This document shows positions 42,641-53,173 of a DNA stretch of 64,000 bases, piece by piece. Source of the stretch: Exobasidium rhododendri (Eukaryota > Basidiomycota > Exobasidiomycetes > Exobasidiales > Exobasidiaceae); the NCBI GenBank assembly GCA_026210745.1, contig CP110631.1:5084001-5148000 (forward strand). Direction: 5' to 3'. The position numbers were made by a program, and so were the translations under genes. The notes under the pieces were generated by a model, which was not told where the DNA came from, made no database searches, and saw nothing but the letters and a program-made list of their open reading frames with translations. Within the stretch, counting starts at the first letter, position 1. Each line of letters begins with the position of its first letter.

Positions 42641-43681
42641 GATGGGCTACGAAGAGGAGGAGGAGGAGAAGTGTGGCGAGGGAGAGGAGAGGAGAGGGCG
42701 TGGGGCAGGATGTAGTCTGGCAGGAGGGGATCTTCCTACTGGGGATTAAGTAGTCGTCATCACAACGTACGAAGACTTGCTAGATGGTAGATGCAAAGAA
42801 GTCCGATCGCCACACATCCCTGCACAGGAGCTCCCACTTCAAGAAGGAGTGTCCCACAATTCTTGTTCGTCGTCGATGATGATGCCCTGCGTGTCGCTGT
42901 ACCAACGTCACATTATCAGATCTTTCAGGATGCTGGGCCTGGACGACCTCCCACGTCGATTAGCCCGCTTTCCAGGACCTGCATGTGGGGAAAGTATGCC
43001 ATCTGAGGGCCCTCTCCTCCCCGCTTTTTTCTCTTCGCCCCATGTATTCAACGTAGAGCTGCCCCCGCGATGAAAAAGTCTAAAATGTGAAGAGGTGAAA
43101 AAACAGTCGCATGGGTGCATAAGGGTGGGGGTGGGGGAGACCATGGAGAAATTGAAAAGACCTGCGCAGGCCACTTCCTACGCCCACACTGCAGACAGGC
43201 CACTGCACCAGTCGAGCAGACCCGTCCGCCCTGCGTGTCACGTAGCGGCAAAAACATAGACCGAGGAGCTCTCCTCTGTGCGGGGCAATACCTTAATCAG
43301 TCCGGCCTGCACAGTGATTTAGACTTGGCGCAGGCAGAAAGAAGGAGCGTCCCCTGACTATCAGTATCATTCGACCTGCACATCAGTAAACAGGGTAGCG
43401 TCTGAGGCTGGTACCCCAACGATGCTCCTGCTCAGGACTTGCTGCTAATCGAGCACAGTCAATTTGCTTACCAGGACAAAGGAGCAGAGGAAGGGAGGGC
43501 TCGGCAGGAGATGGAAAGAAATGATCAGCTGTACAGTCAGCAGAGATAGCGTCTCTGTCTTGCCTGTAGCTTGGGAATGCGTAGTGGAGGGGGAAGGTGG
43601 TGCTCTCCTCTCTCTGATCGCACAGGTATAAAGGAGAGTTCTGAACCACCCATCAGCCTTCCCTTGCACTCTATCGACACC
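42641..43681. other. Divergent intergenic region
   Basis: About 1 kb between the sugar-type carrier and the transaldolase, with divergent promoters. TATA box of the transaldolase at 43627-43632. No coding feature supported. Confidence 0.6.
43627..43632 (+). promoter_or_regulatory. TATA box of transaldolase
   Basis: TATAAA, 50 bp before the ATG at 43682. Confidence 0.65.
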
Positions 43682-45051
43682 ATGGCTCCTATCGCAGTCA
43701 CCTCGTCTTCTGCTACGGCTCTCCCTACCACTCCAGCGATCATACCTAAGACCGTGCCTGGCATCGTCAAGCTGGCTCAGCTTGTCAACGTCGATGTCGA
43801 CTCCATGGACCCCGCTGTGGCCAAGTCGCTGATTGCGTTGGGTGTGCGACCGACTGATCAGACGTCCAATCAGATCCTCGTCGGGGACGGTATCAAGGAC
43901 CCCGCAAACAGAGCCATGCTAGAAGGCGCCATCCGGGAGCTCGGCAGTAAAGGTTGGGCAGCCGTGTATGATCGAGTATCTGTCCTCCTGTGCACGAGAA
44001 ACATTGGCAACATCACTGGTCGAGTCTTGCTGCAAAGTTCACCTTCTCAAGCCTACAACACGGACGAGATTGTAGCCCACGCTCGACGTTATGCTGCAGA
44101 GTTCGAGAAGGCTGGCATCTCCAAGTGGGTTTCAACTATACTACGAAGGGAGTGATGAAAGGTGTATATGTTGACTTTCTCCACTACCCCAGGGACCGCT
44201 ACTGCATCAAGATCCCTGCCACTGGGCCTGGAATGAACGCCGGTCCTATCCTCCTCAAGGACGGGTGAGTATTTGATATGCTGATGAGTTTCGACCATGA
44301 GCGCTGACCACATCTCCTCTCGCAGCATTCGAACGCTGGGCACCTCCCTGTTCAGCGTGCCCCAGGCCATCGCTTCCAGCCAAGCAGGGTGCCTCTACAT
44401 CAGCCCTTACTTCAATGGTGAGCAATGAGCGTCGATGAGTAAGAGGTCGATCTATATGCTAAGTTGTTTGCGATGACTGAATATCCTGCAGAGGTGAAGG
44501 CGCACGACATGAGCACAGGCCTGTTCCCCAATGTCGAGGACGTCGCTGTAGATCACCCCATGGCTCCTCGAATGGTGCAGATGTTTGAGCTCTACAAGCA
44601 ACTGGCCGCCAAGACGGGCAAGGACCAACCTCTGATCAAGGGTGCCAGCAACATCACCGCTGCCGAGACGCTGGCTTGTGCCGAGATGGGAGTACATCAC
44701 ATCACCATCCTCGCACCCGTACTCAAGGAACTCTGTCAGATGCAAGTAGCGCCCAACGATCTGGACAAGATACAAGCAAAGCCCAAGCGAGCCTACTTTG
44801 ACGACAAGCAACTCTCGCCTCGAATGTTGGCGTTGATGAAGATCGATCCACTCGCTCCGAATCCGCAAGAGTTCAAACTCGCCAGCATCGACGTCGACTA
44901 CCTTGCCAATCAGGGCGAGAAGCTGGAAGAGTCGATTGCGCAGGACCCACAGACTGCTCGACGTCTCAAAGATGCCTTGGATCTCTTTGTGGGTGCGGAG
45001 AAGGAGTGTAAGGAGGCCATCGAAAAGGTCATGGTTGAGATGGGTGTGTGA
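43682..45051 (+). CDS. Transaldolase family enzyme
   Basis: Cytosolic class-I aldolase-type enzyme that transfers dihydroxyacetone units in the pentose phosphate pathway. Four exons, 43682-44124, 44193-44264 (72 bp), 44326-44417 (92 bp) and 44492-45051; the frame closes to 388 aa. The Schiff-base lysine is K154 in DRYCIKIPATGPG, and the neighbouring ATGPGMNAG, LYISPYF and HHITILAPVLKEL stretches fit the barrel strands. It is longer than yeast Tal1 (335 aa) because of N- and C-terminal extensions, and its active-site context differs from the ordinary IKIPSTWEG, so it may be a diverged second transaldolase rather than the housekeeping one. It is divergent from a sugar-type carrier, fitting carbon metabolism. 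Confidence 0.88.
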
Positions 45052-45529
45052 TGATCATAATTACTCTACCACGTCGCTTTGAAGAAGATCTGTGCAATAC
45101 AATTAGAATGGTGGAAGAGCCCAGTCGTACACTGTTCCTCCAGGCTTCACTTGGAGTCCATCAGGTGCTTGCTTTTGGGCGTGAATTTGACGCGCATTGA
45201 GTCGCGCATCGAGTCGATAGTGTCTGTCGGTTGCTTCTCGGTGGGAGGCTTGGGCCACCGTGTCCGGCTTCAGTTGCTGGATGAGAGTCTGATGGGCGGC
45301 ACCGTCTTGAGCAGCACGTAGTCTAATAAGTGGGGCTGCTAGACAGAGCGAAACACTTTGCTGGAGGTGCCATGACATCTCTCACCGCTGCAGGCTTCTC
45401 TTCTGCACGTCTCTCCCCCTCTTCATGTTCACCACTATCTATAACGGCCTTTCGAACACTTTTCACTATATTTGCAACGACCACTCTCTCGCTCCTATTC
45501 CCACACTTTCACTGACCCCTGCACTACAG
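45052..45529. other. Intergenic region
   Basis: Downstream of transaldolase and leader of the first small secreted gene. CT-rich before the ATG, ending in CTACAG directly at the start codon, which suggests an intron in the 5' UTR. Confidence 0.5.
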
Positions 45530-45804
45530 ATGCTCGTCTATCAACGCATTGTCATTACGATCGCATTGGTCGCACTTGCTGCTAGAGGGGTGTGCGTGGG
45601 CAGAGCTTCGATCTGCTGTGCAAGAGAGTGAGCATGTAGTGGGGCCATCTTGCGGTACTCCTGCTTCCTGACCATTGCGTTATGTATGTATACTACAGCT
45701 TCGGTGATCCGTCTACGTACAAAAAGCTCGAACCGCCCCAATGTCGACAGCCGGGCGATTGCGAACTCACTTTTCACGATCCTCGGAGGTGCCACAATTC
45801 ATGA
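45530..45804 (+). CDS. Small secreted six-cysteine protein, copy 1
   Basis: Predicted secreted protein of 67 aa from exons 45530-45627 and 45699-45804. A signal peptide covers about residues 1-21 (MLVYQRIVITIALVALAARG). The mature part has six cysteines: one single, a Cys-Cys pair (ASICCARD), then QCRQPGDC and two more spaced C-terminally. It is paralogous to the gene at 51041-51325: both begin MLxYQ, both have the ICCA element, both are cut by a phase-2 intron inside the Asp codon after it, and both continue with DFG and QCR-x3-C/D-C. Function unknown; size, secretion and cysteine pattern fit an effector or antimicrobial-type protein. It is convergent with the next gene, 75 bp away. Confidence 0.7.
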
Positions 45805-45879
45805 TAGAGTCAGAAACGTCCTTATCAACAAGAGGACGCTATGGGGATCAAACTCTTCTTCTCTCTCTCTCTCCGGCGA

Positions 45880-47427
45880 CTACTTCACATTCTGTCCATT
45901 CTCTCTTCGCAGCCACTTCATGAGCTCGAGAAACTCTTCACCGTCGTGCGCGCGAAGGATCCGCTTGCCATAGCCTACCGGAACAGAGTCCATCTTCAGG
46001 AGATGGTAGCAGTGGTGTTTTTTGCTGTAGGGCGTCTGTGTCATTCGCTGGCGCACAGCTCGTACTTGCACCTTACTCAGCCCCTTTTCCCAGTCGAGCG
46101 GTTCAGGCAGACTTGGATTATGACGCGGTAGGAGACGGTAGAGCGAGGCGAGGACCCGCCGTTGGGTGACATCGGTCGCTTTCAGGATCTCGTTTGCAAT
46201 TTTTGGTGACAAGTGCATGTCTAAGAAGCGGTCGCGAAAGTCGTCGGCGGCGTACAATGTCGCATCGGCCATGCTCTGAACGATTGCCTTTCTCTGTCGA
46301 TTGGTGAAGCCGGTCATCCAGTGCGTCGTGGGCAGGTGCGACTTGGACGTTTCGATTGGGAAGATTTCTTGTACCGCTGCTTCCACTCTCTCTGTATCGC
46401 CCGACAGGATCGCTTCTGCTTGCTCCTTTGAGACTCGTCTTTCCGGGTGTTTCTTGAGATACGACAACTTGTACGGGCGAATTTCCTGAATGCGACTCGC
46501 TAGGATCTCCTTTTGGTCTGCGGTGAATGTGTAGAATTCCTCGCCATCGTATACTTCGGTCGGGAACACCGGTTCGACGGAGAGTGTGTACTCCCAAGGC
46601 GCTTGATATGGCTCGACCGGTGGAACAGGCATTTCTTGCAGTCCACCGTAGTTGAAGTTCGCTGGAGGCCATCCTGCGACGTTCACGTTAAAATTTACAT
46701 TCGTGTCTGCATGGGATGTGTATGGACCAGCAGCAGGTTCGGAGGGCGCCCCATAGTGAAAGGAAGACGTGGCGTCGTCGTAGTGCATCTGTTCTTGCAA
46801 GCCGTGCAGCTGACCCGGGTTGCCATAAGATGCGCTGCTGTTTTGATCTTGCATGTAATCCCACGGAGGCTGAGGCTGCCATCTCTCTTGTTGTGCAGTG
46901 GGATCGGGATAGAAGGATTGTGAGCTTGTGTGCTCATAGGCGTCGTTTGGAAGATAAGAGCTGCCCATTACTTCTCCGTCTGCACGGTATTCAACGTCGG
47001 CGTGCTGACCAGGAAGGGAGGAGTTCTGCAAAGCACCGCTCAGTTGCACATTCGCAAATTGCTGTATGTCTCTGTTCCTGAACGATCTGGTTCTCTGGCG
47101 AAACGGTCTTGTGGTATCATCCGGCTGGTGCGCTCGTTCAGGACGAGAGGTCTGCGAGCCATCGTGATCTTGATAGACGCGGCCATGAGGACGAGACATT
47201 TGCGCTTCATAGTCCTGCGACTGCCTCTCACCTCGATGATGTGCAGGTCTCGAGCCGCTTGCAGACGACGACGATGAAGTGCGGACTCTGGGCAGAATAG
47301 AACGTTCACCGTCGTCAATGATGCGCTCTCTGCCATCCATTGGAACTGGCGTCGGTGTTGCTGCTACGTTCGGGACATCAGCGCACGAGAGGATAGCGAG
47401 GATCGCGATACTGGAAAAGGACACCAT
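45880..47427 (-). CDS. Secreted helical-repeat protein, copy 1
   Basis: Predicted secreted protein of 515 aa, single exon, of a family I do not recognise. I use the ATG at 47427 because it starts a clear signal peptide (MVSFSSIAILAILSCADV) and lies about 85 bp after a TTATAA box at 47510-47515; the frame is open further upstream. After the signal come about 270 disordered residues rich in Gln, Ser, Tyr and Pro, then a C-terminal helical half (from about residue 310) with degenerate repeats. The clearest unit is VSKEQAEAILSGD followed by ERVEAAVQEIF; others begin FTADQKEIL, FTNRQRKAIV, LSPKIANEIL and LSKVQVRAV. The same unit recurs in the neighbour at 47804-49428. No enzyme motif and few cysteines. 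Confidence 0.75.
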   Translation of the reverse strand: MVSFSSIAILAILSCADVPNVAATPTPVPMDGRERIIDDGERSILPRVRTSSSSSASGSRPAHHRGERQSQDYEAQMSRPHGRVYQDHDGSQTSRPERAHQPDDTTRPFRQRTRSFRNRDIQQFANVQLSGALQNSSLPGQHADVEYRADGEVMGSSYLPNDAYEHTSSQSFYPDPTAQQERWQPQPPWDYMQDQNSSASYGNPGQLHGLQEQMHYDDATSSFHYGAPSEPAAGPYTSHADTNVNFNVNVAGWPPANFNYGGLQEMPVPPVEPYQAPWEYTLSVEPVFPTEVYDGEEFYTFTADQKEILASRIQEIRPYKLSYLKKHPERRVSKEQAEAILSGDTERVEAAVQEIFPIETSKSHLPTTHWMTGFTNRQRKAIVQSMADATLYAADDFRDRFLDMHLSPKIANEILKATDVTQRRVLASLYRLLPRHNPSLPEPLDWEKGLSKVQVRAVRQRMTQTPYSKKHHCYHLLKMDSVPVGYGKRILRAHDGEEFLELMKWLRRENGQNVK

Positions 47428-47803
47428 CACGAGGAGCGGGTCGAGAGAGAGGAAGAGAGTAGAGAAGAAAGGAAAACGCATCAGAGCGCTCGCCCGTAGA
47501 CTTCCGTACTTATAAGCCGTCCTATTCATTCTCTTAAGCAATGCATGAGAGCAGGAAAAGGACGTCTTGATGCGAGATCATACCACGCACACCGCCTCTG
47601 CATCCATAGCAGAGTCACGCATTGACAATGTGACGAAATCAAGGCTGACCTCGGTGTGCTCTTCGGTAGTGGGAGGATGTGTACAGGTCGACGCTCTTCG
47701 TCGGTCCTGTAGAAAGCGAGTAAGGGCGAGAAGTGACTGTCTACATATACTGCATCACAGACAGCAGCACTACAACATGCAAGGTGGACGCTCCTCTGCC
47801 GCT
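47428..47803. other. Intergenic region
   Basis: Promoter of copy 1 and 3' flank of copy 2 of the helical-repeat genes; TTATAA at 47510-47515. Confidence 0.5.
47510..47515 (-). promoter_or_regulatory. TATA-like box
   Basis: TTATAA inside CTTATAAG, about 85 bp upstream of the chosen ATG at 47427. Its place argues against the further-upstream ATGs at 47481 and 47529. Confidence 0.45.
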
Positions 47804-49428
47804 TCAGTGAGCACTTCCTCCGCTCTGGAATTGCTGAAAGAGAGCAGTCGCTGTGTGCTCATCCCCTGCATTGATGGCGCCTTCGATGGCCTCTCGTTGC
47901 CAATCAAGAAGACTTGCCCAGGCGTGGTACTCTTCATCGTTGGCGTTGCTTTCTTGACCGTGAGATTGTGCACCCTTCCTCATCCGCTCCTCCTCCTGCC
48001 TCTGCAATTCATGATACGTGTTGACTATATCGCGGATATCGCCCTCCTTCAGCCTCGTTGCCCATAATTTGGGACTGTGTGCGCCGATCATGTGAGCTGC
48101 ACTGATGACGTCGCCCGTGTCAAGCAAGGCAGCCGTCGTACTCCTGTCTTCTTCCCCGAGTTTCTTCAGAATCCTCTCCTGGTACTTTGACTTTTCACCG
48201 TACATTGCCAGTATCAACAGCTTCAACTTCGTCACGGTGTCCTCCGGGGTTGTATACGTCCATGGAACGGCTTTTTGGTGCCTCTGTCGGGTGATGTGCA
48301 TGGGAGTAGGTCAGTGTCACTACAAATACTCTTCTCTTGTCTCCCTTCACCCACTCGGTAGGCCACCTCCCGTGCAAGGCTCTCCACCTTGTCCGCATCG
48401 TTTTCTTGTATGACGTCTGTCTCGTCGGGTGTGAGAGCGAGGATGATTCTTCTGACCTCGTTGCACCGGCCTGATCTGGAGGAGTACGTTTTCTCCCTCA
48501 ATACCAAGACTCTCTCGCCAAAGGAGCGTGCAAGGGCGCCCTTCTTGTCGACGCTCTTCTCTGGTCGCTTCTGCGCGGTGTCGGTGTACAGTCAGCTGTA
48601 TTCTCCTCATGCAGGCGCCTTCTAGACCCACCTGAAGAGCCATCCTTCTCGCAAGGGATCTCACTTTCTTCTCATCACCCTCCAGGATGATCTTCTCCTC
48701 CTCCCTGGTAAGTGCTGTGACGTAGCGCATCATTTCGTTGTGATGAGCAGTGTAGGAGCCATACTGTTTTCCCTTCAGTCGTATTATCCGATCGGCAAAG
48801 TTGTGAATTGGCGTCCATCGAATTCCTGCGGGGAATTGAAACTTGTAGTCGTAGTTGGAGTTTCTTGAGATGGGATCGGCGACGACTCGTGGAGCGACTT
48901 GACCCTCCTGATCAGTTGCATTTTCAAGAGTCAAGTCTGTAAAGGCTGGAACGTATTGCATCGTGTGGTCATGATCACTACCATGCCAAGGTCGATGTTC
49001 TGGTAATGATTCGGGAAAGCCAGAAGCAGAGTAACTGGGATGAGGAGGATGATACGCTTGATGCTGATCGTACTGCCACGATGCTTGGCTGCTGTGACCT
49101 CCGTGATGAGGGGCGCTACTACTACTACTCCCACCATGGCCCTGGAAGAGTCGCATGTCGAGATGCGAGGTCTGTGATCCATCGTTGCCTGTGCGAATAG
49201 TCAGACTACTTCAAAGAGATTGATAGTGCGACACAAAGAACACGACTCACCACGATGAGAAGCTCTTGATCTTGTTTGGCCCTCGAACGGGTCGGAAGTG
49301 CAGATCTCTGGCAGATGATGATGCCACTCCTGAGACTGATATCGAGGAGGCGATGATGGCAGAGCGGAGACATTGAATACAGCTACGATGAGTGAGGCCA
49401 ACACTAGGGTACAGGTGGACGGCAGCAT
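47804..49428 (-). CDS. Secreted helical-repeat protein, copy 2
   Basis: Paralogue of the gene at 45880-47427. Four exons, 49428-49251, 49188-48632, 48570-48355 and 48283-47804, give 476 aa; introns are 61-71 bp with GTGAGT or GTGGGT donors. A signal peptide (MLPSTCTLVLASLIVAVFNV) leads into a His/Ser/Pro-rich disordered part (to about residue 130). Then come repeats: LTREEEKIILEGDEKKVRSL, LTPDETDVIQENDADKVESL, RSTTAALLDTGDVISAAHMI and LDWQREAIEGAINAGDEHTA. The shared pattern is a polar start, I-L/I, x-G-D, x3, V/A, x2-L-A. Copy 1 has no introns while copy 2 has three, so one of them gained or lost introns after duplication. Function unknown. Confidence 0.72.
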
Positions 49429-49527
49429 TGCTTGAGGATTCTGCAGCTGACAGTACGGTCAGGTAAGTGGACGAAAGACGTAGAGAAGACCGTATGAGGA
49501 AAGAGGGATGAGAAAGGGTGCAGCATC

Positions 49528-49533
49528 TTTATA
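49528..49533 (-). promoter_or_regulatory. TATA box
   Basis: TATAAA on the minus strand, 100 bp before the ATG at 49428. Confidence 0.55.
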
Positions 49534-50831
49534 GTGTAGTCACGCTCCCATCGATGTCCTAATCATAACTCCAGACAAGGCAGTGCGAGCTCTGTCATGC
49601 GAAGTTTGTCGTCACCGTGCGAGTCCATCAAGAGCATTCAGAGTGATACAGAGCATCGTCGAGAGTGAATCGTACTCGTGGAAGAAGAGGCCGAAGACAC
49701 CACCGAGATCTGCGCCGAAGATGAAGATTATATGCGGATGTGCGATCGATGCTGGTGCCAACGATGGGAAGAAGATTCCGAACACCTAAGAATGCGTCAA
49801 GTGAGTCTGTGAGTCAAGTGGGGAAGATTACAGATATACAGCCAGACCTTGTCTCTTGTCGTGATATCCCAGTGACAAATCTGGATGATGACCTCGTCGA
49901 GGGGTCCTGAAAAGATACTGACTTTGCTGGGGAGGGCGTCAGACCAGAAGAGTAGAGTCAAGCAGAAATCGTTGCATGAAACTTGACGCTGAGAAAGATT
50001 TGATATCACCCGACGCAGAGAAGCAAAGAGCAGCTCTAAAGCGTAAGAGACGACACATTCTACCGTGATCTTAGCAAAGCACCAGAAAACCGCAGCGAAA
50101 GAATCCTAGTGTGGACGCCCAGCTTTGTCGCTCCATTGGGTGGAATAGAAGGAGAAGCTCGGGATGATCTCCACCTTCTCCTGCCTCAGTCATGAGCGGC
50201 ACATGGCATAAGTACCATGTAGCGATGAAGAGAGATGACAGGGCCATGGCGCTTTCTCGGCTCCTCTTCTCTCCCGTGTGTGGCGCTGATCTTGCCTAAA
50301 GACTTCACGGTGTATTGCTAGGAAGAGAGAAAGAGATCGAAAGGAGGGACCGATCTCGTTTCTCGATAGAGCGGCCTTGGCATTCTGCCACGTACTAGTT
50401 TCAAGCGGCGCTGAAAGGAAAGTAACGGGGTAGATCTGATCTTGTAACGTGCGGTGTCGAGTGCGGCGTGGCGGTGTGTAAGTGTTTGACGGCACGGGGT
50501 GAGTTGTAAGGGGGAAGAAAAGGGGTCTTTCCACAGAGGATGCCCCTCTTTCTTAGGGATGTGTGTGAAAGCCACGCTTAGTACCGTGTCACCGCCTCGA
50601 TTGTCGGTTCATATCTTAGTGGGTCAGCCCCTCTATGTAAGTAGCAAGTAGCAGCAGCGCAGCCCGCACTACGGCGTCTAGATTTTAGTGTACCGCCAGT
50701 CTCATTCTCCTTCAATGCCCGACGACACCGTCAAGAGGAAAGAGGGTGTGGCAAGCCTGGAAGATCAGATAAACGACCAAAGGCCTCCCTGTTTCCTGTG
50801 ACAAAATATCATACGTTGTGCGAACGATACT

Positions 50832-50838
50832 TATATAA
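50832..50838 (+). promoter_or_regulatory. TATA box
   Basis: TATATAA about 200 bp before the ATG at 51041; the distance fits a leader that includes an intron. Confidence 0.5.
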
Positions 50839-51040
50839 GGATGCCTTCTTTCCACTTTCATTTTCGTCTCTCTCCTCATCCCAACTACATTTTCATCTTC
50901 TCATCTCTTTCGACTCGATCCTTCTACCTTCCTCCAACACAACCCTTCTCAAATCTTTGCAAGTGTGAGTCGAAAAGTGTAATTAGTCAGGATCACCACA
51001 GCAGTGTTCTCTTACTCCTCTCTCCTCCTCTTCCTCACAG

Positions 51041-51325
51041 ATGCTCGCTTACCAGTATCTCTTCTTCGCACTCGCCATGGTCGTCATGGCAGTCCAGGCA
51101 AAGAAGTGTGGAGGAGAATTCCCCATCTGTTGCGCACAAGAGTGAGTCATAAAGATACGTGGTCGACCCCAACTTTCCTTACAACAGCTTACAAGTATTC
51201 TCTCTCCTGCCCCTCTCAGCTTCGGCAACAGCAAGAGCATGTACAAGGGAGTCCCTCTCCACCCTCACCAATGTCGTGCAGAGGGCAACTGTGATGTGAC
51301 CGCCGAAGACCCCGACTCTTGCTAA
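51041..51325 (+). CDS. Small secreted six-cysteine protein, copy 2
   Basis: Paralogue of the gene at 45530-45804. Exons 51041-51141 and 51220-51325 encode 68 aa. Signal peptide MLAYQYLFFALAMVVMAVQA; mature part with six cysteines: KKCGG, the ICCAQ pair, HQCRAEGNC and a C-terminal Cys as the last residue. The second exon is 106 bp in both copies and the intron phase is the same, which supports both models. The protein is too short for a known catalytic domain. The mature parts have diverged strongly outside the cysteines, as expected for secreted proteins under diversifying selection, though that has not been measured here. Confidence 0.72.
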
Positions 51326-51578
51326 GGGCAATTGGCTCACCGTTCTCCAATGTAGTGGCTCAAACAAGAGAATAAATTTATCTCCAATCAGCACTAAGAT
51401 TGAATTGAGGCATGTCTTTTCTGCCGCTGCCCTCCCTCACTCTGACGTACATGCGAAGTTATCTTGAATATGCCGCCTGTGCTGCCTTCAGTATCGTCAG
51501 CCTGATCTTCAGTCGCAAAGTGGAATATTGTCATATACAGTAGAAGAGAACAGAAAGACAGCAAGAGGGGGGAAGAGT

Positions 51579-52364
51579 CTAGCAAGCGGCGCCATCGTGA
51601 TCCCACTGCTCCGAGTCGCTTCCTCCACAGGCTGCGCCGTGCTGACACTGGAACAGATGTGGACTGTCCGTGTTGGGCGCATAGATCACATACGGAGCAC
51701 CGTCTGCCTTTGTGCAGTCGCCAGAGATGACCGACTCCTTTGCTGTGTAGTCTGTGTAGGTGACTAGAGCGGTGATGCAGATTGTCTGGCCCCGCGAACC
51801 GGCACAGTAATAGTCGTACGGTGTATTGACTGTGAAGGATTCAGAGACATTAAATCCGAGAGTCGCGAATCTGCCGCCGATAGTGCCACCGCTGTCAAAG
51901 TGTACCTTGCGACTCTTCCCAAGTGTCGTCGAGCATGATCCACCACCACAGCTAAGACTGCCACTGATCTGTTTCCTTCGGCATGATGCGTGCGGATTGC
52001 CGTCCCCAACTCGTACGACACCTGTCAAACAAGGCTTCAGGCTGGTCGTGATTGCTGCTGCATTGGAGCCCAGAAACAGCGTCATCAACACAAGCAGCGC
52101 CATCAAGACGCTGCTCTTCACGGGTGCCTTTGCTCTTCCGGCGCTGCTGACTGCCGTTTTGCAGAAGAGGTGAACCTGAACGTCTTCGACAACGACATTG
52201 AGCATCATGCTCTCCAGTACTGTTGCATTGTCCGCCTCACACCATCGGATGTCGTCTTCCCACTTCCCGCCTATACTCGCACAGATTGTGTTGTTGGAGA
52301 GGAATTCGGTCGCATTGCAACCCAAGGGGAGGTAGCCGTTGTTGTCCTGGATGATCAAGGCCAT
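51579..52364 (-). CDS. Bipartite Cys-rich protein with internal membrane segment, copy A
   Basis: Unrecognised protein of 261 aa, one exon, from ATG 52364. The N-terminal 75 residues contain four cysteines and N-glycosylation sites (LPLGCNATEF, RWCEADNATVLE, LFCKTAV). A short basic stretch is followed by a hydrophobic segment (SSVLMALLVLMTLFLGSNAAA, about residues 84-103) that looks like a signal peptide but lies inside the chain. The C-terminal 155 residues carry about ten cysteines and a beta-like pattern (GQTICITALVTYTDYTAKES, APYVIYAPNTDSP). The relic copy at 54861-55644 retains the N-terminal part, so that part is truly coding. A type II membrane protein or a precursor released by cleavage is possible. 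Function unknown. Confidence 0.68.
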   Translation of the reverse strand: MALIIQDNNGYLPLGCNATEFLSNNTICASIGGKWEDDIRWCEADNATVLESMMLNVVVEDVQVHLFCKTAVSSAGRAKAPVKSSVLMALLVLMTLFLGSNAAAITTSLKPCLTGVVRVGDGNPHASCRRKQISGSLSCGGGSCSTTLGKSRKVHFDSGGTIGGRFATLGFNVSESFTVNTPYDYYCAGSRGQTICITALVTYTDYTAKESVISGDCTKADGAPYVIYAPNTDSPHLFQCQHGAACGGSDSEQWDHDGAAC

Positions 52365-53173
52365 TGTTGATGATGCTGACACTTCACAAGAAAAGAGGAT
52401 GTTTGAGGTCTGTACGTCGGATGCTATCGTTGTGTGCGAGAGATAGGAGAAGGCCTCTTTATCCCCTCAACTCTCTCCTTTGTACCTGTAAATTCTGCTG
52501 TCGTAAGAAGGGGAGGAGCAGCCCACCTTAAGGTTTCCAGCACGGCAGGATATGGCTAGTGAGCGAATAGAGTTTGAGAGATTCCACGGTGTTTCCCCTA
52601 AAACGAACCACACGGTCGAGTCGCAGCTGAAATGAAGACCCTTCCTATCTCTTCATACTGCATCACAGTAAAGTACGTCGAGGCGACACTTTTCCACATG
52701 CAGCGTCTCTTTTAGAGGCGCATTGGATGCGTCATGGAAGTGCACGTCCTATACTTCGCTGCATATAGTTGACCCCTCTACCAATTGAAAGTTCAAAGTG
52801 ACGCGACGTCGTATCATTTTGTAAGCTGTCGCGCAAGTGCATCTCTTGGCCGTCAGTAGCGTCTTCCCTGGAAAGCGGTACACGGTGAGAGAGACCAGGA
52901 AGGATAAGGTGCCTTTTACCTAGTACCTCTGGCTGACCATGTGCCGTGTAAAAATAAGCTCCAATAAAGCTAAAAAAGTTAGAGTGAAAGAGTCCAATAT
53001 CGTCACCCTATCTCATCACGCATGAATTTCCACTTTTCTCCGCCTGACATTGAGCTGGATGGCATGTACGTTCTCCTCTACAAAGCGGGTAAGTATCAAA
53101 TCACATTAGATTGGCTGATGAAAGATGTACGGCCAAGGTGGATGACGTCTTCAGCTGTTTGGAAGGTGAGCAC
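52365..53173. other. Intergenic region
   Basis: Promoter of copy A and 3' flank of the F-box-like gene. No gene supported; an open frame at 53022-53273 (+) is judged to be chance. Confidence 0.5.

Larger units (their letters stand above)
49429..51040. other. Intergenic region, 1.6 kb
   Basis: The longest gene-free stretch of the secreted cluster. It has TATA boxes at both ends for the divergent genes. Open frames at 49583-49789 (+) and 50190-50575 (-) are short and unconvincing. The leader before 51041 holds GTGAGT at about 50966 and CACAG directly before the ATG, so a 5'-UTR intron is likely. Confidence 0.55.
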
